A DNA stretch of 46,983 bases from an uncultured Christensenellaceae bacterium (GCA_910588155.1 CAJUPB010000015.1:1-46983); one strand, 5' to 3'; positions 8,348 to 16,111 are shown, numbered from the stretch's first letter. Numbers and translations are program-made. Notes: generated by a model from the sequence alone, not told the origin.

Positions 8348-11077
8348 CTATATCAGTTTTACCGCTTCCACGGGTTTCTTCGAGGTTATGCGGCTTATCG
8401 GAAGCAGTGCGGACACCGCGACAATCAGCGCGCAACCGAGTATTATCGCAAGCGGGTTTATTATCCAATTGAAGTTGACCACGGAAACAGCCATACCCAT
8501 CACCGACAGCACGCCCGACAAAACATCGTTTATCAGCAACGACGACAGTGCCGACAGCGCTATCGACACGACGGACGACACCAGCACTATGAACGCGCTC
8601 TCCGCCAAAAACATTCGTATAATGTCGCTGCTTTTCGCGCCTATGACTCTGAACACCGCAATCTCCTTTGTTCGGAAACGTACGGTTGCGGACATATAGT
8701 TGAATATCGTCAGAAATGCCAGCACGAACAGCACTATCGCCGCAATCAGGAAGCCGAAGAACAAATCTTCCAGCATTTCCGTGAACACGGAAATCGAAGT
8801 AAAATCGGTGACGGCAGTGCCGTATGTAAAGCCGTTTTTGCCGAGCCGCGAAAATTTGCCGTTCAGCGCCGACTGCGATACGCCCTTATTGAAATACACG
8901 GCGTCACACATTCCTTTCGGATGCAAATTATCCGTAAGCCATTCGCCGCTTACCATAATATTTCTCGTATTATACATATCTTCGAATGTTTGCGCGTCAT
9001 ACACGCCGACGATTTTCATACCGCTCACATCCAAACGGTCGTCGCCATTATACGAATACAGCATAAAATAGTAACTGCCGTTTACGACTTTGGCAAACGC
9101 GGCGGATTGCTCCGCATCGCTTACGTCTTCGTATTGTTCCTGCGTGAAATTGCTCAAAACATTTTTATTAACGATTATTTCGTTTTCTCCGAGCGTGTCG
9201 GGCGCGACATATTTGCCGTCTGCTTTTTTCGCCGACCAAAACATATTCTCTTCGAAATACTTTTTATCGTATTTGATGTTGTGTTCACTGCACTGTGTCC
9301 AATATCCCCCTTCGCCGTATTCCGATTGAAGACTTATGGACAACTCCGATTTTACGTCACTGACGACGGTATTCTCGCGGTATTGCTCCGCAAAGCCAGC
9401 CGCCGCGAATATTTGGCGATACAAATATGCTTTGTTAGCGCCGAAAAGCGCCGTCTTTTTTGCGTAGAGTCCCTCCATTTCCACGACTGCCGTCCTATAT
9501 TTTTCATAGTCGGTTTCGAACACTCCGACAATTTCGTACGGCAAGGCGGTTTCCGTCATAACCACTTTCGTTCCGACCAAACTTTCGAAATCGACGGGTT
9601 GCAAAACGGAATATTTGCCGTCTTTACCGTAGCCTATATATCCGCGTTTGCACAGCGTATATGCCGCGAAATCGGAAATTATTATTTGAGACAGACTTTC
9701 GCACTTCGACTTACCCGCAACTGTTTTCAGTCCAACGGATGCGACGTCTTCGGCTTCCATAACGCCGTTGAACGAACTCATACCGAATATACTGTTGTAA
9801 TCCTCTTCCTGCAAAGTGTCCGCCAATTCGGGATATACGTTCAATTTATATCCCCGTGCATACTTCTCGCCCATAATTTCCGCCGCCCTCGAAACATCGT
9901 GTTGAGACAGCTTTCTCGTGCGCCAATTGCCGGATTGCATTGCGCCGACTATCACAAGCGGTTGCGAACCCGTGTCGAATGCGGATTTTGCGACCAGCGA
10001 AGGAGCGTTGATTAGCGCGACCATAAGAGCGAGCGAAAAAAACGTGAAGCATATCGACGTCACGACCATCAGAAAGCGATACCGTTTTTTTGCACGCTTT
10101 ATGCCCTTTCTCGCATACGCTATCGAATCCTTGAATTTCATTTTTCCCTTCGACAGTTTGAAAGGCTTGTCGTCGGTTCGGATATTCTCGGTTTTTGTCT
10201 TTTCGAAACTCGCCGTCGCTGGGGCATCGTAAAACCCCTCCACGGTTTCGGGGTATGCGAGAGCTATTCTGTCCTTTTCGCCGCTTAAACCTATGTAATT
10301 CACGGCGTTCTTTTTCAGTCTTCGGTTCAGCAGTTCTTTCGTGAGTTTGCCGCCTGCGGACACCTCTATCGTATTGCCTTCCAGCTCTTTGACGCTTTTG
10401 TCCGTATCCGCGTCTTTCATACTGTCGCCGATTATTCTACCGTCGGAAATCTCTATTATGCGGTCGGCATAACCGAAAGCGAGGTCGCGGTTATGCGTCA
10501 CGACGATTACGAGTTTTTCCTGCGCTATGCGTTTCAGCGTTTCGAATACACCTTCGCCCGTCACGGTGTCCAACGCTCCCGTAGGCTCGTCCGCGAGGAG
10601 AATCTCCGGCTTTTTCAAGAGCGCGCGGGCAAGAGCCACCCTCTGTCTCTGACCGCCCGAAAGCTCGCTCGGTTTGCGGTAGCCGAGGTTGGAAAGTCCC
10701 ACCATATCCAAAACTTCGTCGACGGTGTTCACGTCGGCATTTTTGTCTTGGAGTTTCATTGTCATATTTATATTGTCGTATACGGTGATTTCGTCTATGA
10801 GATTGAACTCTTGAAACACTATTCCCACGAACGTGTTTCGATACGAATCGAAGTCGGCGGCTTTGAACGTCCGCGTACTTCTGCCGTTTATGACGACCTC
10901 GCCGCTTGTCGCGGAATCCAGACCGCCTATTATATTCAGCAGCGTACTTTTGCCGCAACCCGATTTTCCGAGCACTACGACAAGCCCGCGGCTTCCGAAA
11001 TTTATACTGACATTGTCGATTGCTTTGAAACCGTTTTTACGACCGTAAATTTTGGTTACGTTATTGACCTGCAACAT
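8348..11077 (-). CDS. fused ABC transporter ATPase-permease, MacB/FtsX type (sister copy)
   Basis: 909 residues with the same domain order as its downstream neighbour: ATPase with Walker A GKSGCGKST at 37-45, signature LSGGQRQRV and Walker B ILLADEPTGALD; TM1 at FLMVVTSICFTFFSLALMV; a long extracytoplasmic domain; three C-terminal helices, including FLIAAIVLFVLAFLTIF and a last one at IINPLAIILGCALIVAVSA. SD AGGAGAT precedes the ATG. It lies 20 nt after the SdpI-like gene and 18 nt before the second transporter. With an SdpI-type immunity protein upstream, a role in resistance to, or clearance of, membrane-active peptides is the best inference; export of a self-made peptide cannot be excluded, though no precursor peptide gene was found nearby. 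Confidence 0.9.
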   Translation of the reverse strand: MLQVNNVTKIYGRKNGFKAIDNVSINFGSRGLVVVLGKSGCGKSTLLNIIGGLDSATSGEVVINGRSTRTFKAADFDSYRNTFVGIVFQEFNLIDEITVYDNINMTMKLQDKNADVNTVDEVLDMVGLSNLGYRKPSELSGGQRQRVALARALLKKPEILLADEPTGALDTVTGEGVFETLKRIAQEKLVIVVTHNRDLAFGYADRIIEISDGRIIGDSMKDADTDKSVKELEGNTIEVSAGGKLTKELLNRRLKKNAVNYIGLSGEKDRIALAYPETVEGFYDAPATASFEKTKTENIRTDDKPFKLSKGKMKFKDSIAYARKGIKRAKKRYRFLMVVTSICFTFFSLALMVALINAPSLVAKSAFDTGSQPLVIVGAMQSGNWRTRKLSQHDVSRAAEIMGEKYARGYKLNVYPELADTLQEEDYNSIFGMSSFNGVMEAEDVASVGLKTVAGKSKCESLSQIIISDFAAYTLCKRGYIGYGKDGKYSVLQPVDFESLVGTKVVMTETALPYEIVGVFETDYEKYRTAVVEMEGLYAKKTALFGANKAYLYRQIFAAAGFAEQYRENTVVSDVKSELSISLQSEYGEGGYWTQCSEHNIKYDKKYFEENMFWSAKKADGKYVAPDTLGENEIIVNKNVLSNFTQEQYEDVSDAEQSAAFAKVVNGSYYFMLYSYNGDDRLDVSGMKIVGVYDAQTFEDMYNTRNIMVSGEWLTDNLHPKGMCDAVYFNKGVSQSALNGKFSRLGKNGFTYGTAVTDFTSISVFTEMLEDLFFGFLIAAIVLFVLAFLTIFNYMSATVRFRTKEIAVFRVIGAKSSDIIRMFLAESAFIVLVSSVVSIALSALSSLLINDVLSGVLSVMGMAVSVVNFNWIINPLAIILGCALIVAVSALLPISRITSKKPVEAVKLI

Positions 11078-11097
11078 TGTCCTATCTCCTTATCTCT

Positions 11098-11796
11098 CTA
11101 CGCAGTTTCTTCGCCTACTTTCTCCCTTGCGGTTTTTTTATCGTAACTTTTATGACAGCCGACCGAAACAATGGGCACGACCGCGAACACAAACAATATA
11201 GCCGCGGCAACGACTATCACTACCACGTGCCAGCCGCGGAAGAACGACAGAAGTCCCGCCAAAGCCGCGAACACGCCGTTGCAAATGAAGGAAAGCGTGT
11301 CGTGCGTTTTCGTCCAGACCTCTTCCGCCGCCGCGGTATGACGGTTGCGAAAGCCCATAGCCTCGTTGGGTTTGAGTCCGTACATCAGCGTTCCTATGAA
11401 GCTCAACGCGATACAAAGCAGTACGCAGACGAACGTCGAAAAGTCTATGGAACGGGCGTACTCGTATATCTCCGACTGTCTGGCAAAGCTGTACAGCAGC
11501 ACTCCCGTGAACACGGACGCAATCAGCATTGTGCTGACGGTGACGGACAGGTAGTTTCTGTCTATCAGTTTTTTATGGCGCAACACCGTGGAAAGAATCA
11601 GCATTCCGAGCGGTATAAGCATAAACAGGCACAGCGACAAATCGTTGTACTTGCTTGTGGTTTCCGCCACGGTCTGCCCCAAAAGCACGATGGGTATACG
11701 GTCGGGCAGACACCCGAAAATTATACCCAACGCCGCCATAGGCACTACACATATATTCAATGCCGTCGTAAACAGCCATCTTTCGGCTCGGTTCAT
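11098..11796 (-). CDS. SdpI/YfhL-family membrane protein (toxin-immunity type)
   Basis: 232 residues with about six transmembrane helices. The N-terminal part has the DUF1648-like pattern of a helix followed by LPDRIPIVLLG, and the C-terminal part has the SdpI signature LKPNEAMGFRNRHT...EEVWTKTH. In Bacillus subtilis SdpI gives immunity to the SDP toxin and sequesters the repressor SdpR; many homologues exist outside that system. The ATG at 11796 is chosen because AGGAGAG lies just upstream and the homology starts there; the open frame extends to 11925 but crosses the promoter. No SdpR-like repressor is adjacent. First gene of the operon with the two fused ABC transporters; two promoters and a palindrome lie upstream. 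Confidence 0.78.
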   Translation of the reverse strand: MNRAERWLFTTALNICVVPMAALGIIFGCLPDRIPIVLLGQTVAETTSKYNDLSLCLFMLIPLGMLILSTVLRHKKLIDRNYLSVTVSTMLIASVFTGVLLYSFARQSEIYEYARSIDFSTFVCVLLCIALSFIGTLMYGLKPNEAMGFRNRHTAAAEEVWTKTHDTLSFICNGVFAALAGLLSFFRGWHVVVIVVAAAILFVFAVVPIVSVGCHKSYDKKTAREKVGEETA

Positions 11797-11844
11797 TCTC
11801 TCTCCTTCGACCAAATGTTCTTTGAATACCCCACCCTTTATATC

Positions 11845-11873
11845 AGTATAACACGACAAAGACCCGATGTCAA
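11845..11873 (-). promoter_or_regulatory. proximal promoter of the SdpI-ABC-ABC operon
   Basis: Minus-strand TTGACA (11868-11873), 17-nt spacer ending TGT, TATACT (11845-11850), about 50 nt before the start codon. Near-consensus. Confidence 0.78.
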
Positions 11874-11895
11874 TATAATAAAGTATTTTATTATA
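11874..11895. promoter_or_regulatory. 22-bp palindrome, candidate operator
   Basis: Perfect 9-bp inverted repeat TATAATAAA/TTTATTATA around a 4-nt centre GTAT. It abuts the -35 box of the proximal promoter and lies just downstream of the -10 box of the G-tract promoter, so a bound regulator could act on both. Its high AT content makes chance occurrence possible. Confidence 0.45.
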
Positions 11896-11911
11896 CGTCC
11901 GACCTTTTACG

Positions 11912-11980
11912 ACATAATAACACATCCCCCCCCCTTGTCAAGCAGTGAAAGGCGACTGCCGAAAAAAATTCGACAAAAAA
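11912..11980 (-). repeat. 69-bp intergenic repeat, copy A, with 9-G tract promoter
   Basis: Shares with 13241-13309 the order: T run of the upstream terminator, GTCGAATTTTTTTCGGC, a variable 15-20 nt, GCTTGACAA, a G tract, ATGTGTTATTATGT. Most differences are in the middle and in the tract length (9 versus 7 G). It acts as the distal promoter region of the SdpI-ABC-ABC operon. Confidence 0.8.
11914..11941 (-). promoter_or_regulatory. G-tract promoter A, spacer 16 with 9 G
   Basis: TTGACA (11936-11941) and extended -10 TGT-TATTAT (11914-11919) are separated by 16 nt that include a G9 run (11926-11934). One added G would give the 17-nt spacing seen at the other promoters of this window. The same TATTAT box with 17-nt spacing serves lgt at 19588-19616. 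Confidence 0.7.
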
Positions 11981-12005
11981 AGGCTCTTTCTTTCGAAAAA
12001 GCCTT
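11974..12005 (-). terminator. terminator after the membrane protein gene at 12070
   Basis: Stem AAGGCT..TTTC/GAAA..AGCCTT with a TTTC-type loop, followed on the minus strand by a run of seven T; one internal mismatch. Confidence 0.7.
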
Positions 12006-12069
12006 GATTTTCGGAAGCCGACGTCAATCCGCTTCTTTGTTTCAATTTGCTCCTCTTTACTCTTTTCGT

Positions 12070-13194
12070 TTATGAATCTTCTTCCGAAGAGTTCTCGTTT
12101 TCGATATTTCCCCAACGGTCTACCCTGCGGAATGTTTTGCCGTAATCGGTTGTTTCCCAACTATTATCGAAATTGTCCTTGTAAATTCCGCTTTTGACAG
12201 TGCTGTCGAATATTATCTTACACTCTCTGCCGAGGGCGTCCGTGACGGTGCCTTCTCCCATTTTGACAAACGTTTTGCCGCCGTCTTTTGTTTTCCACCG
12301 TCCGCCTTCCCCGTCTTCGCAAGTTTCCACATACTCGCCGCCGTAATTCAAAACGTACTCTCTGCCGTACTTGTCTTTTACTTTTACGGGCTCTTTTTTC
12401 TTTTCCTGTTTTTCCGAACTTCCCATACTGAACAAGAACAATATCAAGGTCATTACGGCAACGACCAAAATTGCGCAGATTATAGTCCAAACATTCAGAA
12501 ATTTGGTAAGCGGTTTGCCTTCGTAATACCTTTCTTTCGCTTTTTTGAAAAACAAATAGCCGATTGCTCCGAACATCATCGCAAGCACCAGAGACACGAA
12601 CGTGAAGACGCCCAAGCCTTGGGAAAAATCTATTCCCGCGAACAAAACGAGATGCAAAGCAAACACGCCTAAAACATACGACAATCCGCCGAAAATATTT
12701 CCCGCCGTCGCCATTCCCTTGCCGTTTTTGCAACTGTATGCATACACTGCGGAATATTCGGTACTCTCGGGCTTTTCACTTTCCGCAAAAAGTTTCTTTT
12801 TGAGGCAGGCTCTCATAATGCTCGCCGCAATCATAATCACAAGGCATATCGCCGCGCATAGAATGGCGATATATTCCGCATAGAAAAAAAGAAAGGACGG
12901 CAGAGCGACGGCTATCGAAATGCCCCAAACAACCCAAGGGATATACTTTTCCCGTTTCCGAAACAGAACCGTCACCAACCCCGCAAATATAATGAACAGA
13001 GCAATGCAATAACACCCGAACAAAGTCATCAACGTGACGTATATCGCAGACGTGTACGTCAGCGCCGCAAACAGTTTTTCTTTGTCGTTTAAATTCAGCA
13101 CCAAAACCATTGCCGCAACAACGATATACGACAAAAATAAAATCACTCCCAAATATACGCAATTCGCTCCGAGCCAAACTTGAAAATCTCTCAT
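12070..13194 (-). CDS. membrane protein with a C-terminal GKTF-repeat tail
   Basis: 374 residues from the ATG at 13194, chosen for its GGGAG Shine-Dalgarno site; the longer open frame to 13335 crosses the promoter repeat. About seven transmembrane helices fill residues 1-265 (for example GVILFLSYIVVAAMVLVL, ILCAAICLVIMIAASIM, AILVVAVMTLILFLF), with a cytoplasmic-looking charged loop in the middle. After a lysine-rich stretch comes a soluble tail with two similar units, GRWKTKDGGKTFVKM and SWETTDYGKTFRRV, resembling Asp-box/BNR-type beta-hairpins. Function not recognised. Its only visible promoter is the 7-G version of the repeat. Confidence 0.78.
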   Translation of the reverse strand: MRDFQVWLGANCVYLGVILFLSYIVVAAMVLVLNLNDKEKLFAALTYTSAIYVTLMTLFGCYCIALFIIFAGLVTVLFRKREKYIPWVVWGISIAVALPSFLFFYAEYIAILCAAICLVIMIAASIMRACLKKKLFAESEKPESTEYSAVYAYSCKNGKGMATAGNIFGGLSYVLGVFALHLVLFAGIDFSQGLGVFTFVSLVLAMMFGAIGYLFFKKAKERYYEGKPLTKFLNVWTIICAILVVAVMTLILFLFSMGSSEKQEKKKEPVKVKDKYGREYVLNYGGEYVETCEDGEGGRWKTKDGGKTFVKMGEGTVTDALGRECKIIFDSTVKSGIYKDNFDNSWETTDYGKTFRRVDRWGNIENENSSEEDS

Positions 13195-13240
13195 TTTTTT
13201 ATCTCCCGTCTTTTTATTTGCCGCTTTCACACGGCTGCAA

Positions 13241-13309
13241 ACATAATAACACATCCCCCCCTTGTCAAGCGGCGAAGCACGGTTTTGCCGAAAAAATTCG
13301 ACAAAAAAA
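13241..13309 (-). repeat. 69-bp intergenic repeat, copy B, with 7-G tract promoter
   Basis: Second copy of the element at 11912-11980, same length and orientation, placed in the same way between a terminator and the start of a membrane-protein gene. The G tract is 13255-13261. Confidence 0.8.
13243..13268 (-). promoter_or_regulatory. G-tract promoter B, spacer 14 with 7 G
   Basis: TTGACA (13263-13268) and TGT-TATTAT (13243-13248) are only 14 nt apart, which should be poor for sigma-A; three more G would restore 17. A weaker alternative -10, TATGTT (13240-13245), is at 17 nt. As sequenced this promoter may be in a low state. Confidence 0.6.
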
Positions 13310-13335
13310 TTGCCGAGCGGAAAGGCGCTCGGCAA
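13303..13335 (-). terminator. terminator after the gene at 13421
   Basis: Perfect 10-bp stem TTGCCGAGCG/CGCTCGGCAA with a 6-nt loop, followed on the minus strand by seven T. Confidence 0.88.
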
Positions 13336-13420
13336 ACTTTATACAATTACCGAAAACTGTTTTTTTGTCGATTTAATGCAGTGATTCGATGCTGTCGGTT
13401 CAAATGTTTTTCGCGTCGGT

Positions 13421-13984
13421 TCAAACTTCTTCCAAGTTGTCGATTAGTCCGTTTTTGAGACGAACTTTGAACAGCTCCGCGACTTTCCCCGACTCCGGCA
13501 CGAGGAAGAACGAGTCTTTGCAGGCGGACACATAGCCGTTGTTATCCACCATATCTTCGTAGCCGTCGAAAAATTCCAACAGGGAATTGTCGTCTACGGA
13601 CGCGGAAAGTTCTCCCGTCAAAAGCGAACGCGCCGCCGTCAGGTCGCGCTCTTTGACAGCTTCGAACAGACGCTTTACCACGCTTCCGTTTCTGTTTGCG
13701 GGCTCGTGACGCACGGGAGAATAAACATAGTTGAAGCGAGGAAGAAAACGCACCAGAAAACGATTTTCGCGCAGTCTTACAATCTTCGTCAGTGCGGCAT
13801 TGGCAAACGCTTCGCCCCCGCCGAGACGGACGGTATAGGGCAAATAGACGGCGTCCAGCGGAAACACCGTTATGAACAGACTGTCCGAAGGCTCGGCTTT
13901 CAGCTTCGTGATGCTTTCGAAAAAAACGCCGTTGACAGTGAATACCGCGGGGAAAAAGCACTCGAAATGATAGAATACTTCCAT
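13421..13984 (-). CDS. hypothetical cytoplasmic protein, 187 aa
   Basis: Not recognised. The sequence has no membrane segment or signal peptide. The N-terminal 90 residues look beta-rich (YHFECFFPAVFTVNGVFFE, then PLDAVYLPYTVRLGGG), followed by a helical segment (VVKRLFEAVKERDLTAARSLL) and a C-terminal part resembling a small SnoaL/NTF2-like pattern, which is only an impression. It has its own terminator (13303-13335) and starts divergently from the Myb/SANT-like regulator, sharing a 125-nt control region with a long imperfect inverted repeat, so the two may be co-regulated. No Shine-Dalgarno site is obvious before the ATG at 13984. Confidence 0.7.
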   Translation of the reverse strand: MEVFYHFECFFPAVFTVNGVFFESITKLKAEPSDSLFITVFPLDAVYLPYTVRLGGGEAFANAALTKIVRLRENRFLVRFLPRFNYVYSPVRHEPANRNGSVVKRLFEAVKERDLTAARSLLTGELSASVDDNSLLEFFDGYEDMVDNNGYVSACKDSFFLVPESGKVAELFKVRLKNGLIDNLEEV

Positions 13985-13999
13985 ACTGTTATAAGTATG

Positions 14000-14093
14000 A
14001 AAATTTCCCGACGTTTATGTATAAACCGCCGATTTTTCGTCTATTATCGGGTATATAAAAAAGCGGTTTATATATCCGCTTAAACGAAATTTT
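14000..14093. promoter_or_regulatory. long imperfect inverted repeat in a divergent control region
   Basis: Arms 14000-14029 and 14063-14093 share AAAATTTC...TTTA...TATAAACCGC in opposite orientation, with a 33-nt AT-rich centre; the right arm also contains AAGCGG/CCGCTT. Could be paired operators, or two similar divergent promoters of a non-sigma-A type, since no TTGACA box is present on either strand. Confidence 0.45.
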
Positions 14094-14108
14094 CAGGAGG
14101 TTTTTTTA

Positions 14109-14687
14109 ATGGACAACTGGACCATAGCGCAGACGAAAGAGCTTTTCGAACTCGTGCGCCAGGCGAACGCGGGAGGCAAGGGCTTGAACTGGGCGTTCGA
14201 CAAGATGTCGCAGAAATGCTCGCGCTCTTCCAACAGCGTCAGAAATTATTACTATTCGCAACTCAAAATGTTTCAGCTTTTGCCCTCTCTCGCAAGCGAC
14301 TTGAAAATCCGCCTGCCCGAAGTCAAGCGCGACAGCTTCGAGCTGTTCGAGCAGAGCGAAATACGCGAACTTGTGGAGAGCATTCTCATCGGCAAAGCCG
14401 AGGGCAAGAGCGTGCGCGCCACGATTGCGGAGCTTTCCTGCGGCGACACGAAGAAAGCGTTGCGGTTGCAAAACAAGTATCGCAGTATGCTTACGCACCA
14501 TCGTCCGTATATGGAAGAGGTTATGCGCTCGCTCAAAGAGAGGAATATTCAGTACTACGACCCCTACCGCAGAGCTTTGGGCGGCGACGGTTCGGACGAC
14601 AATATCCGCAAGCTGACCGAATACATTTCCAAGCTGGACGAACAGGAAGCCGGAAGCTTTTTGAAGCTTATAAGAAAATTGATGTAG
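14109..14687 (+). CDS. Myb/SANT-like DNA-binding regulator
   Basis: 192 residues. The first 60 look like a Myb/SANT helix-turn-helix of the kind found in Bacillus RsfA-type and phage regulators: WTIAQTKELFELVRQA, NWAFDKMSQKC, SSNSVRNYYYSQLK, with spaced aromatic residues. The rest is helical and charged, with KAEGKSVRATIAEL recalling a second helix-turn-helix. AGGAGGT precedes the ATG at ideal spacing. It is flanked by a long inverted repeat upstream and a bidirectional terminator downstream, so it is monocistronic. RsfA modulates sporulation sigma-F genes in Bacillus; whether this protein has any such role cannot be told from the sequence. Confidence 0.7.
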   Translation: MDNWTIAQTKELFELVRQANAGGKGLNWAFDKMSQKCSRSSNSVRNYYYSQLKMFQLLPSLASDLKIRLPEVKRDSFELFEQSEIRELVESILIGKAEGKSVRATIAELSCGDTKKALRLQNKYRSMLTHHRPYMEEVMRSLKERNIQYYDPYRRALGGDGSDDNIRKLTEYISKLDEQEAGSFLKLIRKLM

Positions 14688-14700
14688 AATACGCGAAAAA

Positions 14701-14724
14701 AAAGGAACTTTTAAAAGTTCCTTT
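14701..14724. terminator. bidirectional terminator
   Basis: AAAGGAACTTTT/AAAAGTTCCTTT with A and T runs on both sides, placed between two convergent genes (stops at 14687 and 14746). Confidence 0.9.
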
Positions 14725-14745
14725 TTTTATTGCCCGAATTTCGAT

Positions 14746-15006
14746 TTATTCCGCTTTTTCGCGCTCTTTGCGATTATATTTACCGGGGTTCTTTTTCTCG
14801 TCAAGCGTACGGTATACGATGAAGAACACAATCGCGCCGAGTCCCAAACCGAGAGCTATTTCCAGAACAATCTCCCAAATTCTCCAAGCCGACAAGCCGT
14901 AAGTAACGCTTCCGCCGGGAGCGACGCCCTGCATTATGAGACTGTTAGAATATGCGTATGCCACACCCTTATTTGCAGCCGCAGTCACTTCCGCCGTCGC
15001 AAGCAA
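14746..15006 (-). CDS. small single-pass membrane protein
   Basis: At most 86 residues. One strong transmembrane helix (IVLEIALGLGLGAIVFFIVY) is followed by a basic tail, DEKKNPGKYNRKERE, indicating the C end is inside. The N-terminal part is Ala/Thr-rich. The start is unsure: the only open choices are a TTG at 15006 with a weak AGGG nearby, or an internal ATG at 14934 with no Shine-Dalgarno site. A frameshift upstream is possible because a different frame in the preceding 60 nt also reads open. It ends in the shared terminator at 14701-14724. Function unknown. Confidence 0.5.
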   Translation of the reverse strand: MLATAEVTAAANKGVAYAYSNSLIMQGVAPGGSVTYGLSAWRIWEIVLEIALGLGLGAIVFFIVYRTLDEKKNPGKYNRKEREKAE

Positions 15007-15128
15007 TCCCTGTAATCGCAGTTATAAACAGCTCGTGATGTTTGAATGTGGCAAACTGTCAGTACACTCGGAGTTTGTGTGCGCGGGTCATCGCAATCAG
15101 AGCTTGGGTGCAACTTATGCGTCGCCCA

Positions 15129-15887
15129 TCAGTCTCTTCTGCGCATAAGGAACATTGCGAGTATGCGTAAAAAATGCAATGCGGACATCATAAAACTTGC
15201 TATATACGTCATTGCGGCGGCTGTCAGCACCTTTCTCGCGCCCTTCAATTCGTCTCCGCTCATATAGCCCTCGGACAGCGCTTTCATTGCGCGTCTGCTC
15301 GCGTCGAACTCCGTCGGCAACGTCACAAGCGAGAAAAGCAGCGAGCCTCCGAAGATGACAAGTCCTATTATTATGAACACGTCGCCCACCGTTCCGAACG
15401 TTCCCATAAATCCGAAAATGACACCTATTATGAACAGCGGCCACAAGAACGTGTTTGCAAAATTCAATATCGGAACGAGTTTTGTCCGCAGCGCGGAAAA
15501 CAGATATTTTTTCGCGTGCTGCACGGCGTGTCCCGCCTCGTGGCAAGCCACTCCGAGCGCGGCGACGGACGTGGAGCCGTACACCGATTCAGAAAGCGAA
15601 AGCACTTTCGTGGACGGGTTGTAATTGTCGGTCAAATTGCCGCGGATTCGAACTATGGCAACGTCTGTCAAGCCTTCTGCGTCCAAAATGCGACGGGCGA
15701 CCTCCGCCGCCGTGAGTCCCGTGCGAGAGTCCACCTTGGCATATTTGGCGAAAGTGGAGTTGACTTTGACATTTGCTATTATGCCCACAATCAGAATGGG
15801 TATGAACAGCGCGGACACGATTATATACATCAGATATGCATCGTATGCGCCGAAATCGGCGAAGACGTTTACGGCTATTGAGTACAC
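15129..15887 (-). CDS. membrane-bound neutral zinc metallopeptidase (YugP family)
   Basis: 252 residues from a GTG at 15887, chosen because AAGGAGG lies 8 nt upstream and a consensus promoter lies beyond; the frame is open to 15989. N-terminal helix (MYIIVSALFIPILIVGIIA), then the catalytic motif HEAGHAVQH (HExxH), then helices at LWPLFIIGVIFGFMG and FIIIGLVIFGGSLLFSLV. LPTEFDASRRAM supplies the conserved Glu/Asp region that completes the zinc site in this family. The last segment (AMTYIASFMMSALHFL) is again hydrophobic. Bacillus YugP is of unknown substrate. Alone on its transcript except possibly for the small protein 122 nt downstream. Confidence 0.9.
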   Translation of the reverse strand: MYSIAVNVFADFGAYDAYLMYIIVSALFIPILIVGIIANVKVNSTFAKYAKVDSRTGLTAAEVARRILDAEGLTDVAIVRIRGNLTDNYNPSTKVLSLSESVYGSTSVAALGVACHEAGHAVQHAKKYLFSALRTKLVPILNFANTFLWPLFIIGVIFGFMGTFGTVGDVFIIIGLVIFGGSLLFSLVTLPTEFDASRRAMKALSEGYMSGDELKGARKVLTAAAMTYIASFMMSALHFLRILAMFLMRRRD

Positions 15888-15917
15888 AGTCCGTACCCTC
15901 CTTTCCTTGTTACGATT

Positions 15918-15946
15918 ATTATATCCCCTGCCCGCGCTTTTGTCAA
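15918..15946 (-). promoter_or_regulatory. promoter of the zinc peptidase gene
   Basis: Minus-strand TTGACA (15941-15946), 17-nt spacer, TATAAT (15918-15923): full consensus. Confidence 0.85.
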
Positions 15947-16053
15947 CGTTTGTCCCGCGATATTCGGCGCATTCGACAAATTTCGTCAAATTAACACATT
16001 CTTTTTACCTCGCTCACATCGGGCTTTTCAAAAATGCGGCAATCGCGCGTTTC

Positions 16054-16082
16054 TTGACTTTTTCGGCGGAAAATGGTACACT
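16054..16082 (+). promoter_or_regulatory. promoter of the PHP histidinol-phosphatase gene
   Basis: TTGACT (16054-16059), 17-nt spacer ending in an extended TGG, TACACT (16077-16082); the start codon is 29 nt further on. Confidence 0.7.
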
Positions 16083-16111
16083 TCGGATATATGATTTTCA
16101 AGGAGAGAAAT

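Noticed and set aside
7424..10015. 863-codon plus-strand open frame antisense to both ABC transporters
   Set aside because: It spans two genes and the gap between them, and its Arg/His/Tyr-rich translation mirrors the codon bias of the opposite strand; no promoter or SD site.
15007..15128. Short Cys-rich frame (ending CDGGSDCGC) upstream of the small membrane protein
   Set aside because: It lacks any start codon after the preceding stop, and is only about 25 codons; it may hint at a frameshift in the membrane-protein gene, but is not supportable as a gene.
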